From Membranipora membranacea (taxonomy: Eukaryota; Bryozoa; Gymnolaemata; Cheilostomatida; Membraniporidae), in contig OU612073.1 of assembly GCA_914767715.1 (NCBI GenBank), forward strand, positions 498,001-558,000: DNA of 60,000 nucleotides. Reading direction: 5' to 3'. Below are positions 1 through 11,090 of this stretch, piece after piece. Positions within the stretch are counted from its first letter, which is position 1. Every line of letters starts with the position of its first letter. The notes under the pieces were generated by a model. It was not told the origin of the DNA and ran no database searches. It saw nothing but the letters and a program-made list of their open reading frames with translations. The translations under genes were made by a program, and so were the position numbers.

Positions 1-57
1 TGACTTAATCTGCACCGGAATAAATATGGAAAATATAAGGATGACTAAAGATTATAC

Positions 58-205
58 CGAGTACAGATTCCTGCTTCTTCTTCTCCAGTTTTCTGATAAT
101 CTGAGCCACTTCTGTATCCTGGTACATATCAAAGGCAAGGTCATCTAAAGGTGAGATATAGTCAGGCTTCTGTGTACTACCCATTATATTACTGTTCTCA
201 TCATC
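58..205 (-). pseudogene. CEP104: CEP104 exon 5, duplicate copy without its upstream exons
   Basis: This 148-bp exon runs from a TTTGTAG acceptor to a GTATAATC donor and reads through without stops. It encodes the conserved CEP104 stretch with the cores DYISPLDDLAFDMYQD and EVAQIIRKLE. It is nearly identical to the exon at 51317-51464. Exons 1-4, which should lie at higher coordinates, are absent because the left block is deleted there, and exons 6 onward would lie before the window start. The exon itself is undamaged, but this copy of the gene cannot make the normal N-terminus unless the arrangement is an assembly artefact. Confidence 0.85.
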
Positions 206-780
206 CTACAAACACGAGAGACATATGAGAGGAGGCAGGCTCACTGTACTAAAACAGATAAACAGGAGAGTCTCTTAATCAAAAGTTGCCACAATTTCCA
301 TCTGGTGATCGCACTGAGAGTGAGAGATCTGCTAGGGATCTCGTTTCAATTATTTGGTTCATAAATTGTAGCTATTTGATATGAAGTGCCTCCCAGAATG
401 AGAAATTCATTATTATCATGATATGTGCTTAATTTTTTTAAATTTGGCAAAAGGCCCATTTCCCCTTTCCAAAGTTGCAATCAGAACCCAAACAAAACTT
501 AATGGGAGAAACTAATGGGCATATCCTGGTAATCCTGGTCTCTTTAGATCACAGATCATCACCTCAATTGGCCTGACATGACAAGCTTTCTTGAGTGTTC
601 TCCCCCCCCCCCCCCGTCTCCACCGAACAAAGCTTGTCAAGACAGGCTTAATCTCAATGTACTATGAAGCTATGGTGTAAACTGCTGAGTAAGACATCAG
701 GATTTTAATGTCCCCTCTGCTACTTGACTACAACCAGGATTGGTTGATTAAAAAATGGTTGATTAAAATCAGGTGTCTTA

Positions 781-1004
781 TCACTCGCCCATCCTGAAGA
801 ATAGGCGGCGAAATATAAGTGCCTTAATGGCGAGGCCGCAATAGCTGCGCAAGGTTGCTCTCAGTTTGCAGGCAGGTCGGAGCACTCCTGGGGGCCAACC
901 AAATCCCAGTAGTCAATGGACTGCAGTGGGATTCGATCCCACAACCTTCAGTATTTTCAGACTGAAGGACCGGCGCTCTAACCAACTGAGCCACCTCCTA
1001 CTAT
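781..1004 (-). mobile_element. tRNA-derived SINE (family A)
   Basis: Read on the minus strand it begins with a tRNA-like head: GGAGGTGGCTCAGTTGGTTA (box A) and, downstream, a box-B-like GGATCGAATCCCACTGCAGT. A shared body containing GGGGGCCAACC-type and GAGAGCAACCTTG-type blocks follows, ending near a TTAATCAACCAAT tail. The same element sits at the equivalent place in the right copy (57300-57535), so it was inserted before the two copies separated. Other family members lie at 12728, 14212, 15404, 42970 and 53889. Confidence 0.85.
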
Positions 1005-1331
1005 AACTTATTATATCCCGGAAATAAATCATCATACTGCAGCCCTTACCACATCTCCTCCTATTATTACAGACAAGAGGGAAGTTATAAGTCATGGCAG
1101 CAGTGACTTTGATATGAGAAGACGACTACAGAGGAGTACAGGATTGGCTGCCGCTGACTTTGCTGGAGACTCGATTGGTCAGCATAATTTTTACCGTAAA
1201 ACCTCACCTATAAGTCACCGGACTTATAAGTGAATCACCCCCCTCAGAAAACATAAAAATGCTCCAGTTATAAGACACCCCACAGCTATAAGACACCCCA
1301 CAGCTATAAGACACCGTGTCTTATAAGTGAA

Positions 1332-1484
1332 TCATATCACTAGTTGATGTTTGGAAGCTCTCCATCTTCGAATCAAGCGCCTATTAATATTCAATTCCCT
1401 TGCAGTCTTGTCAAGGTTGATATTCTTTTCAACTGTTCTCAATACTTCCAGTTTCTGCTGAATGGTGTATGAGGTTCTTGGCAT
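1332..1484 (-). CDS. Pogo/Tigger-type transposase N-terminal helix-turn-helix, truncated
   Basis: A 50-residue frame starts at ATG 1484 and reads MPRTSYTIQQKLEVLRTVEK at its start, then KTARELNI and RRWRAS. This is the pattern of the Psq/CENP-B-like DNA-binding domain at the N-terminus of pogo/Tigger transposases. It stops at 1332-1334. No DDE catalytic domain follows inside the 604-bp element, so this is a remnant left by internal deletion and not an active transposase. Confidence 0.75.
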   Translation of the reverse strand: MPRTSYTIQQKLEVLRTVEKNINLDKTARELNINRRLIRRWRASKHQLVI

Positions 1485-1594
1485 GTTTTATTTATTTTGA
1501 AAGACTGTGAGAGAGATATGATATGCTGATTGTCGAAAAATTTGAAATTTGTGGCACCGTTCACTCAATACAAATGAGTAGTTTTGGGGAAAAA

Positions 1595-1667
1595 GCTGCC
1601 CTCCGTGGGTTATGAACTCACAACTTCATGATTACAAGTCATGCACTTTACCACTGAGCTATTCAGC
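1595..1667 (-). tRNA. tRNA-Thr-like sequence (anticodon TGT), probably a pseudogene
   Basis: Read on the minus strand, 73 nt contain box A TAGCTCAGTGGT, an anticodon loop CTTGTAA with TGT, and a T-arm-like GTGAGTTCATAACCCAC. The 5' acceptor strand (GCTGAAT) does not pair with the 3' strand (GGAGGGC), and box B departs from GGTTCGAATCC. It lies inside the pogo-like element, so it was probably captured or is a SINE head. Confidence 0.55.
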
Positions 1668-2839
1668 TTCAGTTATTGTATTAGGTTTTAATCCAAGCTA
1701 AATATAGAAATGCTTCAAATGATAGTCGCGTCTATATGCTAATCTCTTACAGCCACCTTCACTTATAAATCGGCCGATCTATAGGTGAGGGATTATGGTA
1801 TACAATTAATGCATATTTATTCTGGTAGTAAATAAGTCTAGGAACATAAAACATATATGAAAACAATTACTTAAATGTACGACAATAAAACTACACCGTC
1901 CTCACTGTCTGCTTTCGATTAACATTCGGCCGCTGCGTCAAACTGTGCTGGGTAAACATAACATCAAACATTTTGTATGTGTGAACATGCCGAGGACCAT
2001 TAGAGATTATACATATGTATATTTTTTCTCAGATAATATTGCCAATGCTGCCATTCTTGCCCAACGATTCTTTCAAGGCTTGTATCCTTCATTATTTCTT
2101 ATACTATCTCTCTATATATCTGATCTATATGTCATAGTATAGATTATTACATTAATGCTAGTCTTAGCGCTCTAACAGTGCCGTGGATAGCTGGTAGAAG
2201 CATTTCACTACCAACAAAAATATATGCAATGCCACAACCAATGTCCGTAGCACAGTTTGAGTACGTAGGTTATGACTCAAGTTTATTTCTAACACTAACA
2301 CGGAGATGTTGCAAAAAAAGAATGCATAGTGCTCCCGCAATTAAATGCCCTTATTTGGTAAGTGGTGATTTTTCGCGCTAGTAGCCGAGTATTTCATTAG
2401 CGTGTTTAAACTGTGCCTGTTAGCAATCCCAGACTGATCTTATGATGAGTCTGTAAATGAAGTGATCAGATTCCTTTCAATGCAGTGTATGATTTTTTAG
2501 GTAATCCAGAGAATAAATCGTGGAGTTGTCCCTCTCAGTGAGCCATGTACCTTCACAATGCCTGTCACTATAAAGATCACAGAATACTGGTATAACACAG
2601 ATAAGATATCAGAGCATACACAGAGAGAACTTGTCATGCAAGCTGCTAAGGTAAGACATGTGTCAACAAGTTGTTCTTAATTTGCTTTAATTATATAAAC
2701 TTTTAGAAAACCTCAATAAATGAATATGTGTGTTGTGTTTGTCAGATACGAGTTATCCTGCGTCCTGATCCTGACCCGATAAACATATAGGGATATAAAA
2801 TTATCATCAGAAGATGGGTTCCTTGTTTATTGATCTGTA

Positions 2840-3150
2840 ACGCTGATATATATTATATGGATGACATGAACATATCTGACCCTGACCAAGCATACGGTTA
2901 TTTGTGCACGGTTGCTGGACCGCATTTCTCATCTTTGATTGGTCCACAAGTTCAGAATCTAATATAGCTGACCCTTGTAAACTTTTGTCAAGCAGTTTGC
3001 CTGAGTTTTTGAAGGTTGTAACTGGGAGGTCAACCAATACAGATTTTTAGCTTCTGAAACAAAGCCTTATACTGATGGCATATCTCCACAAATAGCCGCA
3101 CTATGTAGTTTACCACTGAGACATAGAATCATATCAATGATCTGTAAATA
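2840..3150. repeat. Dispersed repeat of about 300 bp in a matrixin intron
   Basis: The stretch around ATATCTGACCCTGA and GGACCGCATTTCTCATCTTT recurs, diverged, at 28855-29165 just before the first LRR exon, and nearly identically in the right matrixin copy at about 58835-59130. No coding frame or clear ends are seen. Confidence 0.7.
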
Positions 3151-5451
3151 AATGATAAGTACTGCTTACAGAAATGGGAGGCAGTTACTGGTAATCTCAG
3201 GTTTGACTGGGTAACTCCTGGTCAGAGAGCTGATATAGAGGTGTTCTTCGCCTTCATAGATGGACAGCACAAGGTTGTGGGTAAGGCGTCCGACCCGAGC
3301 CCTGACTCCCCTCAGGCTACCTGGGTCGGTTAGATGATCAGGAAAACTGGAGTACAGAGGAACTCCCAACTGGCTCCGACGGTATTTATAGTTAATACTT
3401 AGACTAAATAATTATAAGATTGTAATTGCCCTAACATTGATTATGCACGTAACTCCAGCGAAAAACAGGTCTACACTTACTCATGAGTATATACACCTGT
3501 AGAATCAAACATTCTCAGGTAGACTCTATCACTCTATGATCAGACAACTGCACTCTTGTATAGCTTGTCTTTTTCTCTGATCAGAATATTCGCTGCCGAT
3601 GACCTTGTTACATGAGTTTGGCCACGCTATCGGTTTGAGACATTCAGATAACGATGATGATGTGATGTATGTACAGCTCATTGAGGATAAAAGGCCTATA
3701 CTGAGCATCGGAGATGTCTGGGCTGCTCAAAGGTTCTATGGAAGCTTTCGTGTCGGTGAGAGAAAAGTGTTTTCTTAATGCAGCATTGTTCACTTAACTT
3801 AAGCCAAGAGAGCACAATCATCTGATATATAGAGTGTTTGTTTTAAACTTTAGGCCATACTTGATTGGAGTATTGGCGATAATGTATAGATATAATCTGG
3901 AGATACTAAATTAGAAACATGTAGAGGGGAAGTGTAACATAGATATATTGTATTGGATGAAATAGTATTTGTGTGATTGTATATCTACACATATATATAT
4001 ATTCTTAACAAAAAGCACAAACATTGCAATCAATTCTTTCCCTGAAGGGGCTTGATACTAAGGTTGGATGCAATTTAGTTCACATATTCTGTTTAAAAAA
4101 TTCACTGCAATGTAAAATATTCAAAGCGCCCAAGACCACAATTAGATCGATTCATCAGAGTAAAAAATATTATTTGAATTGTTGGATTTATCTTTTGATC
4201 TTTGAAATTTTTCAAGTCCCACTGAAGACGACTGCGAGGATACCAATGATACCACCCGCAGTGGCTCCTGAGCTGAATGTTATCCCTGAGGCTACACAAC
4301 TGGTTCCTTTTGTCAGACCACCTCTGAGCTCTAACCCCAGATATACACCCTCAGCTGGGATTATAATAATTGATGGTGATCTCCCGGCTCCTCTGTTACC
4401 TGGTGTACCATCTGCTCCACCAGCACCAGATGGTGGAAGTGTCAATCAGGAAACTGGGTGAGACAGGGAGTCATTCAGTTAGCCCTCACTAAACTTTTAA
4501 AATCTGTTATAAGACATATAGTTTTCTTTTTTAAGACTCTCAGTCTATGCATCCGGTTGTAATTTGTAAATTTATAATCTTTCTCCGACTCAGGTTTTTC
4601 CTGAATATTCAATATTTCATCCACATCATATAATGCCTTGTAGACAGAGCCAGGCAAAGAGCGGAATCATCCGGACCCAAAACAACAACGAGACGACAGC
4701 TCTACCGAGAAAGGGCAACAGGAAAACAAACAAGAGAAGGAATAGAAGGAGGAAATGCACAAAACAGAGACAGCGGGCTGGTGAATGTAGGGCCCGCAAT
4801 AATAGAAAAGGATCACAGGCTAGAAACTCCGGTAAAAAAGAGTGACCGTTCGATGAGGTTGAGGGAAGTTATGAAATGCATAGACAAAGTAACCCACAAA
4901 TAATAATTGAAGCTGCTGAAAACTGCTTCCCCTGAACATTGACAGAAATATAATGTAATATATAATACAATACAAATAAATATATTATTACTACATAAAC
5001 TACGGCAATGGTTATGAATTTGTTTCATGATAATCTCAAGAAGTTTTATAATGAAATAAATCTTAACAACTCCGACCCCTATTATATGATCACATATTGT
5101 GTTACAGAATAAACTATCTAAAAGATTTCCATCACCTGATAATTTCTATATTCAAAACTCCTGGTAACAGCTATCTCGGTAACGCAAGTTATCCCCCCTG
5201 ATAACAGTGTACTAGCAGATAAATAAGTCATCACAAACCAAGTTTAAGCTCGGCAGAGGCTTTGGAAGAGTTATCACTCTTCTCCCTTTTCACTCTTGGT
5301 TATTACTAACATGAGCCAACGTAATTATGACCAACCATATACACTGTTATCATTCCATGGTAGTTTTAAGATAGCAGTAATACTACTCCGCTCTTATATA
5401 AAATGTCACCATCAAGTTGTTCATATAGGTTTGACTTTAGACCACATACCC

Positions 5452-5477
5452 GGAACTTTGTGATATCACAAAGTTCC
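5452..5477. repeat. 26-bp perfect palindrome inside a larger hairpin
   Basis: Two 13-base arms (GGAACTTTGTGAT and its complement) meet with no spacer. Outside them GACCACA/CCCGGAAC and GTTCCGGG/TGTGGTC repeat the symmetry, giving a cruciform-prone site of about 90 bp. Confidence 0.75.
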
Positions 5478-8213
5478 TGGTAGGCCTATAGCACAATGTT
5501 CCGGGTAGCTGTTCTACCTGTGGTCGCGAGGTAAAACAGCTTTGGGAAGATAGTTAAACAATAATCTTAAGAGATCCAAGGCCAGACTGATAACTTATTG
5601 TATGATGGAATAACATGTACTGTATTGGTGACTGGAATAGGACAAACATAGTCTGTATCCTTACAGTATTATCACAATGTGTTAACACTGTAAGAATACA
5701 GGCTAAAATCTATTATATATTATTTTAATTCTATCCATCTAACCAACCAATAGATGGTCTCAGCTGTATTAAGTGTTATATTAGTACAGCACAACACCTG
5801 ATCACTTTGTTCTATGAGACTGTGTATCCTATAGCAGAGTTTTAGTCATCAGTTACTTCCCTAACAGTCAGATTATTATTATATTGTGACCTGAAGATTT
5901 AAGATGACAGCCTTTGAGAGACTCTCTTGAATTTTGAAGGCCGAATCATTCAGTGATATTATACAAATCTTACACTTGATACAGAGATATCATATGTAGA
6001 CTAGTAGTGTACATTACTTGTATAGACTGGTATCATATAGCCATGAACTGAGAGGCTCTCAGCTCTGTGTTATTTATCTGTGTTATTTATCTGTGTATAA
6101 TATATATTATAATGCCTGTATGGAGTCTTATATTTTATACTGTGCTGCAGATCAGCATTAACTATTCATCGATACTCTTCTATCCTGAAAAGTTCATTTT
6201 ATACCTTTTACTGAAGGACAATTATAGAGCATGACATACATCATGGTACTTGTCTACTCATACATGATGAGAAGATAACTACAAATAACTTGTTAAGTTC
6301 TGACCAGTTTTATTAATCTGGTCTGATTTCGGTCTGATTTTCTTTATACTATTTATATTTATTCATTAATAGAGGTTTTCTTAGTAGTGTACAGATAACA
6401 AAAAGGAATTCTATTATAGGTAACTTGTTGACCTCTGAAAACAGCAAACAAAAACATATTACGCTTTCTACCAAAGTTAAACACTGAGTTAATTATAATT
6501 AGTAACATGTGACAATACTTCTTATGAGTTATGAGGTAAAAAAATATTGCAGAATAATAAGATCGGATAATAGTGTTGCAGTTAATAAGAAATATATCAA
6601 AGAATGCTAAAGATATAAATGGTCAATCTACGAGAAAGTGAATTTGTGACTAAAATATAATGATTTATCGATTAATGTGCGTTCTGATCATTCGTGTCAT
6701 ATTTGAAGACTTTGCTGTGAGTAATAATTGACAAAACAACTTGATCGAATCCACTTTGGAGAAATTACCCGATCAATTTTATGTTTTGTTTTACATTCTT
6801 TGTTCTTTTTTTTCGGGCTCACAAATCGAATAATTATTTTTCTCTTTCTATCATTGACCTGTCTGATTTTTGGATTAAATCATTACTATCGATATATTCT
6901 CCTCACTCATCCTTAACTCTCAACTTGGCTGTCTACCTACATTTGAGACAACCCATCACAGGCGATTCTCTGACAAACCGATCTGAAATAATGCTCGCTT
7001 TATCGAGAAGAGTCAGATTACCGAAGCGCTAACCGCCAACTCATTAAGTTGTTTTTCATGTTGGATGCTCAGTTGTGACTCTGATAGGAGATGGCTTAAT
7101 CAGTCTTACCTAAGAGAATACAAACTTCACAATTTAAGCACAGCCAAGCCGGCCCTCCTTGTTTACAAAGAACAATAGCCACTAATTAGCAGACGTGTGC
7201 TCCTGTTTCTTTCATTGCTATATTATATACCAGCCAAACGTTTTCCAATCAATAAACTCAATAATGCTGATGTTCTTGTGCCATACATAACAAGTTGGTA
7301 GACCCAGAAATCAGGAGGTCTCTGCGGACAAACTACCAACCTGTAATACCACTTTGCGTCCCGCAGTGCGGGTGCATTTCAGCCAACGTTTGTCCTATTT
7401 CTAAGCCAAAACTTGAGCTTTCATATTATGAATTGCGTCATTTCAGTACCTGATTTAACATACGAGCAGTAATGGTAATAAGCAATTACATAGGTATATG
7501 CACTGTTGAGGTAGGAAAACATAGTTTCCCTTGCAAAGATGTCACATACACTGTATGTGACACGCCTAGGTCATGACTCTACATGAAGTTAGGTGTTGTA
7601 TATTGCACTGTCATGGTTGCCATGGTCCTAATCTGATTAATTGTTATACTCTTCCGCATTTACTTCCATTTTTTGCACATTTAATTACCATCTAAATGCG
7701 GAGGTTGGCCATCAAAATAATGACGTATCATCCCACCCGTTTCTATTTTTACGACCTATTTATACAGGTCGGTATAAAGAACAGTGGTTTTTGCTTTGAA
7801 GAAGCAGTTACAATTGCGAGTTACAATTGCGAGTTATAATTGGGAGTTACGATCGGGAGTTACTTGTGATAGTTACAACTTGGCGTTGCAATTTATCAGT
7901 TGCCTGGGGCATTTGCCCCAGGGTGTAGTTCAGTAATAAAATCATCAAACTGCCGAAAAACTGCATTCAGTATTATAAAGTAATCTCATATGAACTCTGC
8001 CAGCAGTGAACTGTCGTGATCTTTCTCGATCCGACAAAGAGAAGCTTAAAAAATGTTCTTGGTGAAGGAAGCTAAAAAAAGGGAAGAAAAAGGGAGAAAG
8101 GGAGGGGGTGGAAAAAGACCCTAAAAACTGGGAGCCTCCCTACCAAAAAGGGAGACTTGTCAGGTATGTCTTGTGCATGGGTGAGGACCAAATATTTGAC
8201 ATAAAGACCAAAT

Positions 8214-8231
8214 CAGGGAGAATTCTCCCTG
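8214..8231. repeat. 18-bp perfect palindrome CAGGGAGAATTCTCCCTG
   Basis: The same palindrome, extended to 22 bp, occurs at 26205-26226. Both sit in GGGAG/CTCCC-rich patches, which suggests a shared decayed element. Confidence 0.6.
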
Positions 8232-8599
8232 GCCTAATAAAGTAGTCCCTGCTCCCTGGTATTATGTTCCTAAAGTGTGAAGTTGTCTCCACGATGTTAA
8301 TTAAAAAAACTCGAGTGAAAACTTTCAAGCCGCACCCATATTGTTCAGGTATTGATAATCACCGGAACTGGTGAGCAGACTTCTTAACACACTCCTGATT
8401 TTCACCCCTAATAACTTTACTTTCTCTCTTTTTCTTTCATCAGTGTGGTACGGGAAATCTCGAAAGGGTGGAACACCTGGCCGTTACCTGGCTAGGGTTC
8501 TCAGGCTAACGGTATCTAGCTAAACAAACTCACCATGAATGAGCCGAGAGATGATAACTCCGGGGTAGAGAATTCCTGGATAGCTATCTTCAGCCTAGA

Positions 8600-8863
8600 G
8601 AGGGTCGTACTGGTGGCAAAGCCAACCTAGCAGAGCTGTTTACTGAGGGTCGTACTGGTGACAAAGCCAACCTAGCAGAGCTGTTTACTGAGGGTCGTAC
8701 TGGTGGCAAAGCCAACCTAGCAGAGCTGTTTACTGAGGGTCGTACTGGTGGCAAAGCCAACCTAGCAGAGCTGTTTACTGAGGGTCGTACTGGTGGCAAA
8801 GCCAACCCAGCAGAGCTGTTTACTGAGGGTCGTACTGGTGGCAAAGCCAACCTAGCAGAGCTG
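8600..8863 (+). repeat. 45-bp minisatellite, six units, open on the plus strand
   Basis: Units start at 8600, 8645, 8690, 8735, 8780 and 8825, with about two point differences among them. The period is 15 codons, and the plus frame from 8558 to the stop at 8894-8896 is open, each unit reading EGRTGGKANLAELFT. No ATG or clear acceptor opens this frame, so it could be part of an unrecognised exon or a non-coding VNTR whose period happens to be divisible by three. Confidence 0.85.
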
Positions 8864-8896
8864 GTGTCTCGAGTAGCTTACAAGCGGAGCTTGTAG

Positions 8897-11090
8897 CGGG
8901 TGCATTTCTATCTGATAGTATACGTTGCGAAGCGGGATGTACCCTGACCTTGCCCTCTGAGCAGATTAAGCGGGACGCACCCGGAACCTGGACTGTGTAG
9001 CCTTAGCTATATGAGGTGTATTGACTATATATTCAGACCGGACACTGAAACGCACTTGCCGGGAGTAATATTGGAAATGCGATAGACTGTCTGTGATAAT
9101 ACTGTAAGACGGTGCAGCCGTCTTAATATTGAGTTCCATGTCGATAATTGCTAAGATTAAATGTGTATAGAATATATATTTATGATGTCCGTGAGATTGC
9201 TTCTGTAATGAATATATATATGTTGAAGCCGTCTACATGATATTGATAATATAATATGTTCCAGTTTAAATCAGGGTAGATAACCCTTTTCACATCAGAA
9301 TGACTCTGTTTGACTTTGAATATTCTATATTTAGAATATTCAAAATTAGTAGGCATGATACATCCATTATATTAGCAGATAGCTTTATATTGAATATATT
9401 GAGTTGTCCCCTCAATAATGAGTGTTACTGGGCTCGCTATATTATCCATAGCCTCAAAACTACCTCAATCAGTGATGTTTTTATGTGTTTCAACCATAGA
9501 TTTAAAAAAACAGTACTGTTTTTTTAAATCTATGGTTTCAACTTAGTTTATAAAGCCATCCTAACTGAATTTAACATATACTTAAGATTAGATAAGTCGA
9601 ATGATCACAGAGGGTCAGACTGAGAATTCTAGCAGTCTAATTTATTTAGAAAACTACATGGAATCCCCATTTTCCAAAAGTAGGCGAAACTTTGCATTTA
9701 CTATCCCGCGAAACCTGGAAGCAGTCATAACATCCTTTTTCCTAATTTCCCACAGGTCTATTCCAAAACCTGGGACCTGGGTTTTTGTTGTTTTGAACTG
9801 AAATTGTTTGCTGAAAGAGCTACAGGTGACTAAATCCATCAAATGAGGTATATATGAGCAGCTTAGGAGGTAGTCTTTCAAACAGAATACTCAGGGAAGT
9901 GCTGTCCAAATTTCTTTTGACTCCAGAGACAATGAAAGTTGGATGTGTCTTCTCAACCACGAATTAGGCCTACCTTCAAACGACAAAACAACAAAAACTC
10001 AAGGGGGCAGTCAAACATTGCCAAAGTCCCAGGTTTAAGAGGAGACTGTGTTATTTCCACATATTACTTTGACAAAAAAGCTTTTTTAAGCACAGGGTCC
10101 TACTCATACCTTCAGGCAACTCATTTGATTAAAAACTGTGTTGATTGTTGTAGGGATTTTTCTGTCAAAAGGTTTGGAACTATTTTGGTGCCTCCATTTT
10201 CCAAAAGCAAGCACAAAGTCTGAAATTGTCTTTTACAAAATTTAAAGAAATAACAAGGGAGCCTGCTTCTCCAGTGATGAATCTCCAGAGACTTACTAGA
10301 GAAGAGTATGTCATTATTATTATTTTTCAATCTCTCTCTCAAAACCGCTCCTGTTTTTTCTCTGTGGTTCCTCCAGGAGCAAACTGCAAAGCCTGTACCG
10401 GAGTTGGACTTGCACCACCAAGAAGAAGGCCTGTGGTGTGTGGACCATACAGCACAGGCCTTACTGGACATTGGCATAGTAAAGGCATGACAGCTATAAT
10501 ATATACATACATAATGGCCTACTTACTCTACTTACTATACATTACAATAATGATGATATTGAGACGAAGGAAGGGACAAGTAATTGAATGAATTTGGGTG
10601 ATACTTACTGTTGGATCCATGAATTTTGAGGCTTCATGATTCGTTTCATGCCTTTGGCAACAAATTGGAGTGCTGAGTACTGTTACATACTCCCTGCCTA
10701 TACTTATATATTTCATTTTTATTTTATTGTTACAATTAAATTTATTATAGACACGGTTGACTTCAGTTGCCTGTTTGGTTTGCTGACCCAACTACTAACT
10801 TCATACTTCGAGGATGATGATCTTGACAATAGGCTATGGCAAAACAATTTCTTGATAGGTAGTTCCAGTCATTAACGGGTTTACCAATTGCGCGGGGCTT
10901 AGCCAAACACTCCTAGGGTACCATTAGGTAAGAAGCTGCCGATGGGGAGGGCGATCAAGTCCTTAGATGTAGCTATAAGACGCTCTATTGGTGTGACTTT
11001 GAGCTACAGACAGGGGAGGTATATTGTAGAGGGAGTCTGGAGTACCCGATAGTATAGTATACAAGTATAGGTACTACTTATTTTTTGCAG
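8897..11090. other. No supported gene; short open stretches only
   Basis: A perfect palindrome lies at 9492-9537. The motif CCATTTTCCAAAAG recurs at about 9669 and 10192. An open stretch at 10378-10490 follows a TTCCTCCAG acceptor-like site, but two frames are open at once and no donor follows, so I do not call it a gene. It could belong to the transposase remnant downstream. Confidence 0.5.
9492..9537. repeat. 46-bp perfect palindrome
   Basis: The 23-base arms (AACCATAGATTTAAAAAAACAGT and its exact complement) abut without a spacer. It could form a long hairpin or be the junction of a snap-back duplication. Confidence 0.85.

Larger units (their letters stand above)
1194..1798. mobile_element. 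Deleted pogo/Tc1-mariner-type DNA transposon, present only in the left copy
   Basis: A TA dinucleotide flanks both ends (1192-1193 and 1799-1800). The terminal inverted repeats are CCGTAAAACCTCACCTATA at the left and, read from the other end, CCATAATCCCTCACCTATA. The right copy has an empty site at about 57716-57726 where flanking sequence is continuous. Inside are the start of a pogo-like transposase on the minus strand, short TATAAGACACC-type subterminal repeats and a tRNA-like sequence. At 604 bp it is non-autonomous. It lies in matrixin intron 2. Confidence 0.88.
1..4000. repeat. Left copy of a large duplicated block
   Basis: Positions 1-455 match 51261-51715, and about 490-4000 match about 57026-60000, with only scattered substitutions and small indels. 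Relative to the right copy, the left copy has lost about 5.3 kb between 455 and 490, where about 35 bp of unmatched filler sits, and has gained 604 bp at 1194-1798. The missing part carries CEP104 exons 1-4 and matrixin exon 1 in the right copy, so a deletion on the left is the simpler reading. The pair may be a genomic tandem duplication or uncollapsed haplotypes. Confidence 0.92.
1073..4845 (+). pseudogene. Matrix metalloproteinase (matrixin), left copy: no signal-peptide exon, frameshifted
   Basis: Exons seen: 1073-1177, 2501-2650, 3172-3280, 3585-3755, 4217-4457 and 4644-4845 (stop TGA 4843-4845). The catalytic exon 3585-3755 carries HEFGHAIGLRHS, which fits the matrixin zinc motif HExxHxxGxxH, followed by a VMY Met-turn. 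Exon 4217-4457 is a proline-rich linker. The last exon is a very basic tail (KTNKRRNRRRKCTKQRQR). Phases of all exons agree (1-1-0-1-1-2). Exon 2501-2650 is 5 bp shorter than its right-hand twin (CTGAG missing), which puts a TGA directly after the CPSQ codons. The signal-peptide exon is missing because the block is deleted. No hemopexin domain is seen. This is probably a pseudogene, or the damaged allele of the right copy. It should not be read as a working secreted protease. Confidence 0.85.
4846..8580. other. Gene-free AT-rich stretch
   Basis: I see no exon with supporting splice sites or protein similarity here. It holds simple-sequence patches, a perfect palindrome at 5452-5477, short GAGTTACAATTGC-type repeats near 7808-7880 and a GGGAG-rich patch at 8100-8260. 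Confidence 0.6.

Noticed and set aside
781-1004. Functional tRNA gene
   Set aside because: Box A and box B are good, but the anticodon arm is replaced by a long CTTCAG/CTGAAG stem and a shared non-tRNA body follows in several copies. It is a SINE head.
2178-2381. Possible prodomain exon with RRCCKKRMHSAPAIKC before a GTAAGTGG donor
   Set aside because: Its phase does not fit the next matrixin exon, and the right copy has TAG at its end. Joining exon 2 directly to exon 3 keeps the frame.
3281-3345. Reading on past the matrixin exon 4 donor into GKASDPSPDSPQAT
   Set aside because: It soon reaches a stop. The donor at 3281 gives the phase needed to join the HEFGH exon.
4212-4445. Minus-strand frame with GTPGNRGAG, looking collagen-like
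   Set aside because: It is the antisense of the proline-rich matrixin exon, whose plus-strand frame fits the splice phases on both sides.
8590-8850. Minus-strand frame of repeated LALPPVRPSVNSSA
   Set aside because: It is the antisense reading of the 45-bp minisatellite. A 45-bp period keeps any initially open frame open.
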